From NCBI RefSeq assembly GCF_040371085.1, contig NZ_JAMBMT010000001.1, positions 1,302,001 to 1,366,000 of the forward strand: a DNA stretch of 64,000 bases. Direction: 5' to 3'. Positions 1 to 7,744 of the stretch are shown in pieces. Position 1 is the first letter of the stretch, and every line of letters begins with the position of its first letter. Position numbers and translations under genes: made by a program. The notes under the pieces are model-generated. The model saw only the letters and a program-made list of their open reading frames with translations. It ran no database searches and was not told the DNA's origin. The stretch comes from Psychrobacter sp. AH5 (GTDB taxonomy: Bacteria; Pseudomonadota; Gammaproteobacteria; Pseudomonadales; Moraxellaceae).

Positions 1-1
1 T

Positions 2-145
2 ACTATTGCTCAAGTCTCTGAGATCGTTGAACTAGGCGAGCTTGATCCTGAGCATATCGTTACCCCTAGCATCTTTGTGCAGCACGTAGTAAAAACGGTC
101 AGCACCGATGCTAATCGTGCAAAGATTACAGCCGCTACCCTATAA
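2..145 (+). CDS. pcaI: 3-oxoacid/3-oxoadipate CoA-transferase subunit A, 3' end
   Basis: Only the last 47 codons are in the window, in a frame that starts at base 2 and ends at TAA 143-145. The readable tail contains HIVTPSIFVQHVV, typical of the C-terminus of the alpha subunit of class I CoA-transferases. The subunit pairs with the following gene product to move CoA from succinyl-CoA to 3-oxoadipate. Identity rests on this tail plus the directly downstream beta subunit, thiolase and enol-lactonase genes. A 66-base gap separates it from pcaJ. An acetoacetate CoA-transferase would look similar at this length, so the pathway assignment comes from context. Confidence 0.8.
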   Translation, partial: TIAQVSEIVELGELDPEHIVTPSIFVQHVVKTVSTDANRAKITAATL

Positions 146-211
146 AATAAATACAGTCCTACTATCTAAACACTGCTATTTAAATTCTGCTATCCATAAA
201 GGAGCGTGATA

Positions 212-868
212 ATGAAATATACGCCACTAACACGCGACCAAATCGCTCAGCGTGCCGCGCAAGATATTCCAGATGGGGCTTATGTCAATCTAGGCATCGG
301 TCAGCCTACTAAAATCGCTAAATACCTACCTAATGATAAAGAGGTGTTCCTGCATTCTGAAAATGGTTTATTGGCTTTTGGCCCGCCGCCTGCTAAAGGT
401 GAAGAGGATCCTGAGCTGATTAATGCGGGTAAGGAATATGTCACGATGCTTGAGGGCGGTAGCTTTTTTCATCATGGCGACTCTTTTGCCATGATGCGCG
501 GCGGTCATATCGACATCTGTGTACTAGGCGCTTTTCAAGTAGCTGCCAATGGCGATCTTGCTAATTGGAGCACGGGCGCTGAAGATGCGATACCAGCGGT
601 TGGTGGTGCTATGGATCTAGCAGTGGGTGCCAAAAAAGTCTTTGTGATGACCAATCATACGACCAAAGAAGGCGAGCCAAAGATTGTCAGCAAGCTTAGC
701 TACCCTGTCACTGGTAAAAACTGCGTTGACCGTATTTATACTGATCTGTGTGTGATCGACGTTACCAATAAAGGTTTAGAAGTCACTGAAATGGTGGATA
801 ATTTAAGCTTTACTGACTTGCAAGCGTTCACTGGCGCGCAATTAATAGATGCTACTAAAACACAATAA
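212..868 (+). CDS. pcaJ: 3-oxoadipate CoA-transferase subunit B
   Basis: 218-residue beta subunit of a class I CoA-transferase. With PcaI it converts 3-oxoadipate plus succinyl-CoA to 3-oxoadipyl-CoA and succinate in the cytoplasm. The N-terminal VNLGIGQP motif and SENGLL, with the active-site glutamate at about residue 50, are both present, followed by the usual EGGSFFHHGDSFAMMRGGH stretch. I chose ATG 212 over the in-frame GTG at 206 because AAAGGAG lies about 7 bases before the ATG. The length is normal for the family. The gene sits between pcaI and pcaF in one operon on the plus strand. Confidence 0.9.
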   Translation: MKYTPLTRDQIAQRAAQDIPDGAYVNLGIGQPTKIAKYLPNDKEVFLHSENGLLAFGPPPAKGEEDPELINAGKEYVTMLEGGSFFHHGDSFAMMRGGHIDICVLGAFQVAANGDLANWSTGAEDAIPAVGGAMDLAVGAKKVFVMTNHTTKEGEPKIVSKLSYPVTGKNCVDRIYTDLCVIDVTNKGLEVTEMVDNLSFTDLQAFTGAQLIDATKTQ

Positions 869-893
869 TAATTATGATGAAGGGATAGTTACG

Positions 894-2156
894 ATGAGTG
901 AATCTAGTGAAGACTTAAACCCTACTTTAAACAATGCCTATATTATTGATGCTATTCGCACCCCTTTTGGCCGTTATGGCGGTAGCCTAGCAGCAGTACG
1001 AGCTGATGATCTAGGCGCTATTCCTATCAAAGCGCTGATGCAGCGCAATAGTGATATTGACTGGCAAAAAGTCGATGACGTTATCTACGGCTGTGCCAAT
1101 CAAAGCGGCGAAGATAATCGCAATGTTGGCCGTATGTCCTCACTACTAGCCGGTATGCCTTATCAAGTACCGGCAACCACTATAAACCGGTTATGCGGCT
1201 CTTCCATGGATGCGGTCGCCATAGCAGCGCGAGCCATTAAAGCAGGTGAAGCTCATTTGATCGTCGCAGGCGGGGTTGAGAGCATGAGCCGCGCGCCCTT
1301 TGTTATGGGTAAATCAAATAGTGCCTTTGACCGTAATCAAAAGCTCGAAGATACCACCATGGGCTGGCGTTTCGTTAATCCAAAGCTTGACGAACTATAT
1401 GGCACTGAGTCTATGCCACAAACGGCTGAAAATGTTGCTCAGCAGTTCAATATTAATCGTGCCGATCAAGATGCTTTTGCGCTACGTAGCCAACAGCGCA
1501 CCGCAGCAGCGCAAAAGGTAGGTTTCTTTAAAGATGAGATCGTTCCTGTCACTATCTCGCAGCGTAAAGGCGAGCCTATTATTGTCGATACTGATGAGCA
1601 TCCGCGCCCCAATACTACTGTTGAAAAATTAGCTAAACTGCGCCCTATCGTCAGCGCTGATGGTACAGTGACCGCTGGTAATGCTTCTGGAATTAACGAT
1701 GGTGCTGCTGCCTTTTTAATCGCCTCAGAGCAAGCCATTAAAGAATACAACTTAAAGCCTCGCGCCCGCATCATAGCCTCTACCACAGTAGGCGTAGAAC
1801 CACGTATTATGGGCTTTGCGCCAGCACCTGCTATGAAGAAACTGCTTGCGCATACTGGTCTAACACTTGATGAGATGGATGTGATCGAATTGAACGAGGC
1901 CTTTGCCGCACAAGCACTAGCTTGTACTCGTGATTTAGAGTTAGCTGACGACAGCGAACGGGTTAATCCGAATGGTGGCGCTATTGCGCTTGGGCACCCT
2001 CTTGGCGCATCGGGAGGTCGAATAATCCTAACCGCCCTCAATCAACTTGAGCATACTGGCAAGCGCTACGCCATTTGCTCGATGTGTATTGGTGTTGGTC
2101 AGGGTATTGCGATGATTATTGAGCGTGTTGATGATGAAGATCGCAAAGTTGCATAA
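894..2156 (+). CDS. pcaF: 3-oxoadipyl-CoA thiolase
   Basis: 420-residue thiolase of the beta-ketoadipate pathway, expected to cleave 3-oxoadipyl-CoA with CoA into succinyl-CoA and acetyl-CoA. The acylated cysteine is in NRLCGSSMDA (C101), the catalytic His in GHPLGASGG (H368) and the second Cys in CSMCIGVGQG (C398); GGVESMSRAPFVM is also typical. An open frame extends back to 849, but AAGGG before ATG 894 and the family start favour 894, which leaves a short gap after pcaJ instead of an overlap. A generic acetyl-CoA acetyltransferase is the alternative; the pca context argues for PcaF. Confidence 0.9.
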   Translation: MSESSEDLNPTLNNAYIIDAIRTPFGRYGGSLAAVRADDLGAIPIKALMQRNSDIDWQKVDDVIYGCANQSGEDNRNVGRMSSLLAGMPYQVPATTINRLCGSSMDAVAIAARAIKAGEAHLIVAGGVESMSRAPFVMGKSNSAFDRNQKLEDTTMGWRFVNPKLDELYGTESMPQTAENVAQQFNINRADQDAFALRSQQRTAAAQKVGFFKDEIVPVTISQRKGEPIIVDTDEHPRPNTTVEKLAKLRPIVSADGTVTAGNASGINDGAAAFLIASEQAIKEYNLKPRARIIASTTVGVEPRIMGFAPAPAMKKLLAHTGLTLDEMDVIELNEAFAAQALACTRDLELADDSERVNPNGGAIALGHPLGASGGRIILTALNQLEHTGKRYAICSMCIGVGQGIAMIIERVDDEDRKVA

Positions 2157-2178
2157 ATTAAAATAAAGGACAGCGATT

Positions 2179-2955
2179 ATGCCTGTATTTAACAATAAAG
2201 ATATCACTCTACACTACGCTACTTTTGGTGATAAGGACAAACCGGCTTTACTTTTTTCTAACTCTCTAGGTACCAGCTATCAGATGTGGCAGCCGCAGAT
2301 TGATGTGTTGCAAAATGCCTACTTTATTATCTGTTACGATACTCGTGGGCATGGGCAATCCTCTGCGCCAAAAGGCCCTTATAGCATAGAACAACTTGGA
2401 CAGGATGTCATTGATTTACTCGAGCATTTAGATATCAACAAAGCCTTTTTTTGTGGCATATCGATGGGCGGTATGACGGGTCAATGGCTAGCTATTAACC
2501 ACCCTGAGCGCTTTCACCACTTGATGCTGTGTAATACTGCTGCCAAGATTGGTAATGAAGCTGCTTGGCTTGAGCGCGCCCAATTAGTACGTGCGCAAGG
2601 ACTAAAGCCTATCGCTGATACCGCAGCGTCACGTTGGTTTACTCCAAGCTTTATCGAAAATAATCCGGCTGTTATCAAGCAGCTATCTGATACGCTAGCC
2701 GCTGGTAGTCCTGAAGGTTACGCCAGTTGCTGTGAAGCTTTAGCAAAGGCTGATACTCGTGAGCAGCTCAAAAATATTGAAGTAGCAATCACTGTACTGG
2801 CAGGTGAGCAAGACCCGATTACTACCGTTAGCGATGGTCAATATATGGTCGATCGTATCGCTAATGCTAGGCTTGCTACTATTGACGCCTCACATATCTC
2901 AAATATTGAGCAGACACAAGTGTTTAATCAGCTTATTCAGCAGTACTTAGTTTAG
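2179..2955 (+). CDS. pcaD: 3-oxoadipate enol-lactonase
   Basis: 258-residue alpha/beta-hydrolase that opens 3-oxoadipate enol-lactone to 3-oxoadipate. The nucleophile elbow GISMGG places Ser at residue 95, the acid is probably D212 in GEQDPIT and the His is H239 in DASHIS; the oxyanion-hole region reads FSNSLGTS. The start at 2179 is preceded by AAAGGA. It is the last gene of the pca operon, 22 bases after pcaF, and a perfect hairpin terminator follows. In catechol-branch organisms the isofunctional gene is called catD; the sequence alone does not separate the two names. Confidence 0.9.
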   Translation: MPVFNNKDITLHYATFGDKDKPALLFSNSLGTSYQMWQPQIDVLQNAYFIICYDTRGHGQSSAPKGPYSIEQLGQDVIDLLEHLDINKAFFCGISMGGMTGQWLAINHPERFHHLMLCNTAAKIGNEAAWLERAQLVRAQGLKPIADTAASRWFTPSFIENNPAVIKQLSDTLAAGSPEGYASCCEALAKADTREQLKNIEVAITVLAGEQDPITTVSDGQYMVDRIANARLATIDASHISNIEQTQVFNQLIQQYLV

Positions 2956-2980
2956 AACCTTCTTTATATAAATAATGAAT

Positions 2981-3012
2981 AAAGCCCCAGTTCAATTTTG
3001 AACTGGGGCTTT
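2981..3012. terminator. Bidirectional rho-independent terminator
   Basis: A perfect 15-bp inverted repeat (AAAGCCCCAGTTCAA, two-base loop, its complement) lies between the convergent pcaD and dmpP genes. A-rich and T-rich flanks fit termination in both directions. Confidence 0.9.
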
Positions 3013-3044
3013 GTGTTATTTTAAATCCGTTTTAATATTGAAAG

Positions 3045-4103
3045 TTATATGCGTTTAAATAAAGCGGAACGACTTGATTCACCTGTGCCATCAGCAGCAG
3101 TTAAGAAACGCTCCATGTGAATATCGCGCTCAAACAGACGCGCTTGCATCAAAGTGGTGATAGTAGCGTCAATCATTGGCGGCGGCCCACACATATAGGC
3201 TTTATGGCCTGAACACTTGCCATCGAAATGATATTTAACTGCATCATTCACATAACCTTTAAAACCTGACCATTCCCCTAAGGTGTCTTCATCACTTAAC
3301 GCCGGAATGTAATGAAAGTTGTCATGCTCTGTGGCTAGCTGCTCAAACTTCTCTCTATGATACAGCTCGGGGACATTTCTAGCCCCTTGAAACAGATAAA
3401 TCTGCCGGGTCTCCCCTTGCTCTAGTAAGTCCATAATCATCGACTCAGGACTTGATAGACCAGAGCCGCCTGCGATAAAGATCATATCTTGGCTATCACT
3501 ACTACGCACAAAGAACTGGCCGTAAGGGCCTGATAGCTCAATACTATCGCCAACCGTAAGCTCATTATGTAGCCAAGTAGTCCCTCTGCCTTCATTAACC
3601 AAGCGCACATGCAGCTCAACGATATCAGACTGTGATGGCGGATTGGCAATAGAAAAAGCCCTAGTACCTACATCAGGAATATTTAGGTTAATATACTGAC
3701 CCGCTTGAAACTGCATATCACGATCCAACTGCAAGCGAATACCTAAAATAGTAGGTGACAAAGGCGTCACTGACTCAACCGTTGCCACATAATCCTCTAC
3801 CGGATAACCCAAAAAGTCAGGATCGACATCAATATCAGCTTCTATCACTAAGTCAGACTCAGGATAACAGCAGCAAGCCAGCACTTTGCCTTCATCGCGC
3901 TCAACTTCCATCAGTGCAAAGGTAGAAGCCTCTCCAAGATCAGCAAAGCCCTCTAAAACCTGAACCTTACAAGTCCCACAAGTGCCATGACCACAAGCAA
4001 AAGGCAACCATACCCCTTGCCTCAAAGCCGCTTGTAATACCGTTTGACCGTCTTCTACTTCGATGACATCGCCGGTCGGCTCAATAGTGACTTCATATGA
4101 CAT
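3045..4103 (-). CDS. dmpP: Phenol hydroxylase reductase component (DmpP-like)
   Basis: 352-residue NADH:ferredoxin-type reductase, the electron-transfer component of multicomponent phenol hydroxylases. The N-terminal plant-type [2Fe-2S] domain has CGHGTCGTC (C37, C42, C45) and a further Cys cluster at 77-79. The FAD domain carries RAFSIANPP and the NAD domain carries AGGSGLSSP and AYMCGPPPM. ATG 4103 is preceded by GGAG and fits the family N-terminus better than an upstream in-frame ATG at 4115. It is the last gene of a minus-strand dmpN-O-P remnant. The gene is intact, but its oxygenase partner is truncated upstream, so its present role is doubtful. Confidence 0.9.
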   Translation of the reverse strand: MSYEVTIEPTGDVIEVEDGQTVLQAALRQGVWLPFACGHGTCGTCKVQVLEGFADLGEASTFALMEVERDEGKVLACCCYPESDLVIEADIDVDPDFLGYPVEDYVATVESVTPLSPTILGIRLQLDRDMQFQAGQYINLNIPDVGTRAFSIANPPSQSDIVELHVRLVNEGRGTTWLHNELTVGDSIELSGPYGQFFVRSSDSQDMIFIAGGSGLSSPESMIMDLLEQGETRQIYLFQGARNVPELYHREKFEQLATEHDNFHYIPALSDEDTLGEWSGFKGYVNDAVKYHFDGKCSGHKAYMCGPPPMIDATITTLMQARLFERDIHMERFLTAADGTGESSRSALFKRI

Positions 4104-4204
4104 ATCGCTCTCCATTGCAATATTTATTAAAACTAGTCGTTTAAATTATTGATAGATTGAACTGAGGTTTACACCCCAGTTGCTTTTTATACTCCAGCTG
4201 CCTT

Positions 4205-4567
4205 TTATACCCCAGTACCCTTCCAACCATTAAGGCCTGGCGTCTTGAAACGCAATAAGGATTTGTGATCAAACCCTAGCTCTTCTAGCGTTTGCTCATC
4301 CGTTGGGGTAATCATCTCACCATTAAGGTTCCACTCAACTTCATCCCATTTGATATTTTCAAAATCAGGATGCTGATTAAAACCCTCTGGTAATACGCCA
4401 GCTTTAAAATCTGCAAAAGTCATTGTCGGTGGTAATGGAAAGGCTTTTGCCGAGCAAAACAATAAATGCTCATCCCAACCAATAAACACCAAAATGTTAT
4501 CGCCATAGTTGGCTTGTTTATCCATAACTTCGCCTGTATAACCCGGGCGGATTGCTGTAACTGCCAT
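4205..4567 (-). CDS. dmpO: Phenol hydroxylase small component (DmpO-like)
   Basis: 120-residue protein with the family features of the DmpO/PhhO (P4, gamma) subunit: an N-terminal YTGEVMDKQANYGDN, a central WDEVEWNLNG and a C-terminal RFKTPGLNGW. In the characterised dmp system it is part of the oxygenase complex that hydroxylates phenol to catechol. The length matches the family. AGGAA precedes the ATG. It lies between truncated dmpN and intact dmpP in the conserved N-O-P order. The gene itself shows no damage, but the operon has lost its 5' end. Confidence 0.88.
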   Translation of the reverse strand: MAVTAIRPGYTGEVMDKQANYGDNILVFIGWDEHLLFCSAKAFPLPPTMTFADFKAGVLPEGFNQHPDFENIKWDEVEWNLNGEMITPTDEQTLEELGFDHKSLLRFKTPGLNGWKGTGV

Positions 4568-4682
4568 AATAATTTCCTTATTACTATTTATTTAAGAGAG
4601 CAAGGCTGACTACTAATGCTTATTACTAGCCAGCTTTGCTAAACTTTAAAAACGACTTCTGTATTAATCATTGGTTGCTAAG

Positions 4683-6083
4683 TTAAGCAACGCCTTTCCA
4701 TTTTTTCCAGTTCTTCTCATCAAGAGAACCTTTGAAATCCATGTTATCGGCACCCACATTGAAGCGGTAATACTCGCTAAGGATCTTTTCAAGCTCAGGA
4801 CCGCCGCAATTGCCTTGTAGTATTTGCTGTACCGGTAACCAAGCCTGCACATACTTTTCAGGCTCATCAACGAAGATATCGTGGCAGCCATCTGAACACA
4901 TGTGATAGCGCTCGTCGTTATAAACGGTAGTACGATAACTGAACATACCGGGGTCACTGTCCATTTCGGTAAAGGTCATCGGCACTTGGCAGATCTGACA
5001 TAGCATGGGCAGGCCTGAGCTATAAAAACGCTTACCTTCAGCTTCCATTTTCTTCGCCAATTCCCAACGCGGACGATAGTACTTATCGAAAGTGTCAGGA
5101 TATTTCTCGCTTAACCAATCAAGCTCTTCATCGGAAGGGATAAAGGTATGGAAACCAGCCGCATGACCAAAGTTATAGAAGATCCACCACGCTTGATGCG
5201 AGATATGCTCTTTTTCCTTTTCGATCACTTCGCTATATTTTGGCTTTTCAATACCGTAGCGCGCTAAATCAGCAAACAACGCTCCGCCGGCATCTTCAAA
5301 GTACACTTCCCACGCCTCTTTCCAAGACATCACTTTATTTGGCAACATATAGTCCATCATCATCGCCACAATAGAGAGCAAACGCGTACCGCGCCAGAAC
5401 CACTTATCGATCCATTTTTGTACGATAGGTAGGTTATCTTCATGCTGCTCAAGCAAGAACTTGATAATCTCAAGACCCAAAGTCATGTGACGAGCTTCAT
5501 CAGACTGAGCGCTAAAGCCGAAGGTTACCGTTGCCATATCACCATTGTGTGCTGCACCTGACATGAACGGCACGAATAACAAGTTGGTTAATACGTACTC
5601 AAAAGAGAATGAGATCGCCAGTAAGAACTCAAACGGTCCTGCTGAGCGCGCATCTTCAAAGAACGACTTAGGAACCGATAAGTACCAAACGCGGTCATGC
5701 ATATGGCTCCAATCTTGAAAACCATTAAAGTACTTATTGAAATGACTCATCGCATGAACTTGGGTTTGCACATGACGCAGCTCATCAATGGACTGCATCT
5801 GACAAGCGATGCGCGCGCCAATACCGCCAAACTGACGACCCACATTGGCATAGCGTTGATAAGCTTGATATTCAAGCGGTGTAACACCCGTCAAGAAGAT
5901 TTTGATGGCATTCAGATAACGCGGGTCTGAAACGTTCATCTGACCGTTGTTTTGCGAGAATGCATCAAAGATAGCATAGAGCTTCTTCTCTTTTTCCGCC
6001 TGATACTTCCAGTAAGTATCCATAGTCAGACGGAAAGGATCTTCCCATTTTGACCAATCTGTAATCTTGATACCTTCCTTTAG
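4683..6083 (-). pseudogene. dmpN: Phenol hydroxylase large oxygenase subunit, 5'-truncated
   Basis: Remnant of the alpha subunit of a soluble diiron phenol hydroxylase. Family similarity runs from KEGIKITDWSKWEDPFRLT (about 6080) to the normal C-terminus, roughly 465 of about 510 residues. Both diiron ExxH motifs, DELRHV and DEARHM, remain, as does the C-terminal Cys-containing zone CQICQVP. Upstream of about 6081 similarity ends and the frame runs into sequence complementary to ureF, then a stop. About 45 N-terminal residues, the ribosome binding site, the promoter and the usual upstream K, L and M subunit genes are missing. ATG 6023 could in theory start a shorter product but has no clear ribosome binding site. 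Confidence 0.88.
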
Positions 6084-6250
6084 GACACACCGCCGCCCAA
6101 CGACTCAACGAACAACTGCGGCCATATTTAGTGATAGCAGTGGATACCGCGCTGACACTAAGTGATGAGGAGCTTGGGCCGATATTACCAGGATTGGCGC
6201 TAGGTAGCGCCCATCACGAAACCCAATATTCAAGATTATTTAGAAGCTAA
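6083..6250 (+). pseudogene. ureF: Urease accessory protein UreF, C-terminal fragment
   Basis: A 55-codon open stretch in the frame starting at GGA 6083 reads GHTAAQRLNEQLRP near its start and ALGSAHHETQYSRLFRS before the TAA at 6248. The HETQYSRLFRS ending is characteristic of UreF, which acts with UreD/UreH and UreG in nickel insertion into urease. It has no start codon and its 5' side abuts truncated dmpN in the opposite orientation. ureG follows after a 75-base gap, the normal ureF-ureG order. This is the right half of a deletion scar. Confidence 0.88.
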
Positions 6251-6325
6251 AAGTTATCCTTTTTATGCTTTGCACTTATAACGATTTTAATTAGCAGCGC
6301 TTTTGACATTATATAAGGAGATATT

Positions 6326-6964
6326 ATGAAACACTGTTTACGAGTAGGCGTCGGTGGTCCTGTAGGTTCGGGTAAGACGGCGTTGCTACGCCAGTTATGT
6401 AGCGCCCTAAAAGATTATTATGATATTGCCGTTGTTACCAACGATATCTATACTCGTGAAGATGCCGATTTTTTACTCAAGCATGACGCTCTGCCTGCCG
6501 ATCGTATTCTTGGGGTGGAGACTGGCGGCTGTCCGCATACCGCTATTCGTGAAGACGCTTCTATGAACTTGGCGGCGATTGATGATTTGCAAAGCCGCCA
6601 TCCTAATCTAGAGCTGGTATTGGTCGAGTCAGGTGGCGACAATCTAGCTGCTACTTTTAGTCCAGAGCTCTCTGATCTGACCCTTTATGTCATTGATGTC
6701 GCTGCTGGTGACAAAATCCCGCGTAAAGGCGGCCCTGGCATCACTAAATCGGATCTACTTATTATTAACAAAATCGATATCGCTGAATACGTCCATGCTT
6801 CGCTCGATATTATGGAGCGCGACTCCAAAAAAATGCGCGGCGAGCGGCCTTTTATCTTTACCAACCTGTATGACGGTGTGGGCGTGGATGAGATTATCAG
6901 CTTTATTCTAAAACAAGGCATGTTACCTGAGCGTCGTCCCGGCAAAGTAGCTGACAAAGCTTAA
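6326..6964 (+). CDS. ureG: Urease accessory GTPase UreG
   Basis: 212-residue SIMIBI-class GTPase that normally powers nickel delivery to apo-urease. The P-loop GPVGSGKT is at residues 11-18, the conserved metal-binding [10 protein letters not shown] follows, and the guanine-specificity motif is NKID. The start has a strong AAGGAG site. The coding sequence looks intact. However, urease structural genes and ureD/E are absent nearby and ureF upstream is only a fragment, so the protein is probably without its client unless urease genes lie elsewhere. TTGACA at about 6302 resembles a -35 box but I see no convincing -10. Confidence 0.93.
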   Translation: MKHCLRVGVGGPVGSGKTALLRQLCSALKDYYDIAVVTNDIYTREDADFLLKHDALPADRILGVETGGCPHTAIREDASMNLAAIDDLQSRHPNLELVLVESGGDNLAATFSPELSDLTLYVIDVAAGDKIPRKGGPGITKSDLLIINKIDIAEYVHASLDIMERDSKKMRGERPFIFTNLYDGVGVDEIISFILKQGMLPERRPGKVADKA

Positions 6965-7019
6965 TTATCAAGACGACTATCTACAAAGTCGATCGCAATC
7001 AAAAAAATGGGAGAGGATA

Positions 7020-7631
7020 ATGAATAAAATGACTACTTTGCCAACGAGCAAAATGACCCGTAAGCTACTGATGACTTTTGCTCTGATGCTTACGACAACT
7101 TTAGCCTTTGCCCACCCGGGGCATAGCGAGCCGGTGAGTAATGGCTTTTTGAGCGGTTTATTGCATCCGCTGATGGGGCTTGATCACCTATTAGCGATGG
7201 GAGCTATCGGCTTTTGGAGTATTCGCCAAAATACTACTATGAAGCGCGGTACACCTTTATTCGTCATAGGCGGCATGATAGCAGGTGCAGGTATTGCTTG
7301 GATGGGTGTCAGCTTGGCAGGTATCGAGACGGGCATTGCTATGTCAGTGCTGTTAGTTGGGGTGCTGATTGCCACACTTGCAAAGCTACCGACCGCTGTT
7401 GGTGGCACTTTGGTGGCGCTATTTATGGTCGCTCATGGCTACGCGCACGGTACTGAGATGGCTCAAGGCTCTAGCATGCTACTTTATATGTCAGGCTTTG
7501 TGATAGCCACTTTAGCCATTACTTTTGTTGGTCGCGGATTAGGCGCATTAATGCTCAAAGCGGATAATCGTATGACTCGTGCTTTAGGCGGTGTGGTTGC
7601 GGTCATTGGTGGGGTGTTAGCGGCTGGCTAA
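7020..7631 (+). CDS. HupE/UreJ family membrane protein
   Basis: 203-residue inner-membrane protein of the HupE/UreJ family, often found in urease and hydrogenase clusters and thought to take part in nickel (or cobalt) uptake. A signal peptide ends near AFA-HPGH (cleavage after about residue 31), exposing a His-rich N-terminus. The signature HPLMGLDHLLAMGAIGFW and about six hydrophobic segments follow. The gene is 55 bases after ureG, preceded by GGGAGAGG, and both probably formed the end of the lost ure operon. The transported metal is not shown by the sequence. Confidence 0.85.
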   Translation: MNKMTTLPTSKMTRKLLMTFALMLTTTLAFAHPGHSEPVSNGFLSGLLHPLMGLDHLLAMGAIGFWSIRQNTTMKRGTPLFVIGGMIAGAGIAWMGVSLAGIETGIAMSVLLVGVLIATLAKLPTAVGGTLVALFMVAHGYAHGTEMAQGSSMLLYMSGFVIATLAITFVGRGLGALMLKADNRMTRALGGVVAVIGGVLAAG

Positions 7632-7677
7632 TGGCTGCTGATAGCATCACTGATACACACCAATCATCACTACCCTT

Positions 7678-7712
7678 CCAAAAAGCTGCACGGGATTCCT
7701 GCAGCTTTTTGG
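7678..7712 (+). terminator. Rho-independent terminator after the ureG-hupE unit
   Basis: A perfect 13-bp stem (CCAAAAAGCTGCA and its complement) with a 9-base loop ends in a T-rich arm, 46 bases after the hupE-like gene. Confidence 0.85.
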
Positions 7713-7744
7713 CTTTAAAGGTTTTTATATAAGGATATATTAAG

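Noticed and set aside
849-893. Extended N-terminus of pcaF starting at 849
   Set aside because: It would overlap pcaJ and adds 15 residues not seen in thiolases; the ribosome binding site fits ATG 894.
1466-2041. Long antisense open frame opposite pcaF
   Set aside because: Composition and frame follow from the coding pattern of pcaF on the other strand; no ribosome binding site or family features.
6000-6110. Possibility that dmpN continues by frameshift past 6083
   Set aside because: No other frame on the minus strand beyond the junction shows DmpN-like residues, while the plus strand reads as UreF without interruption.
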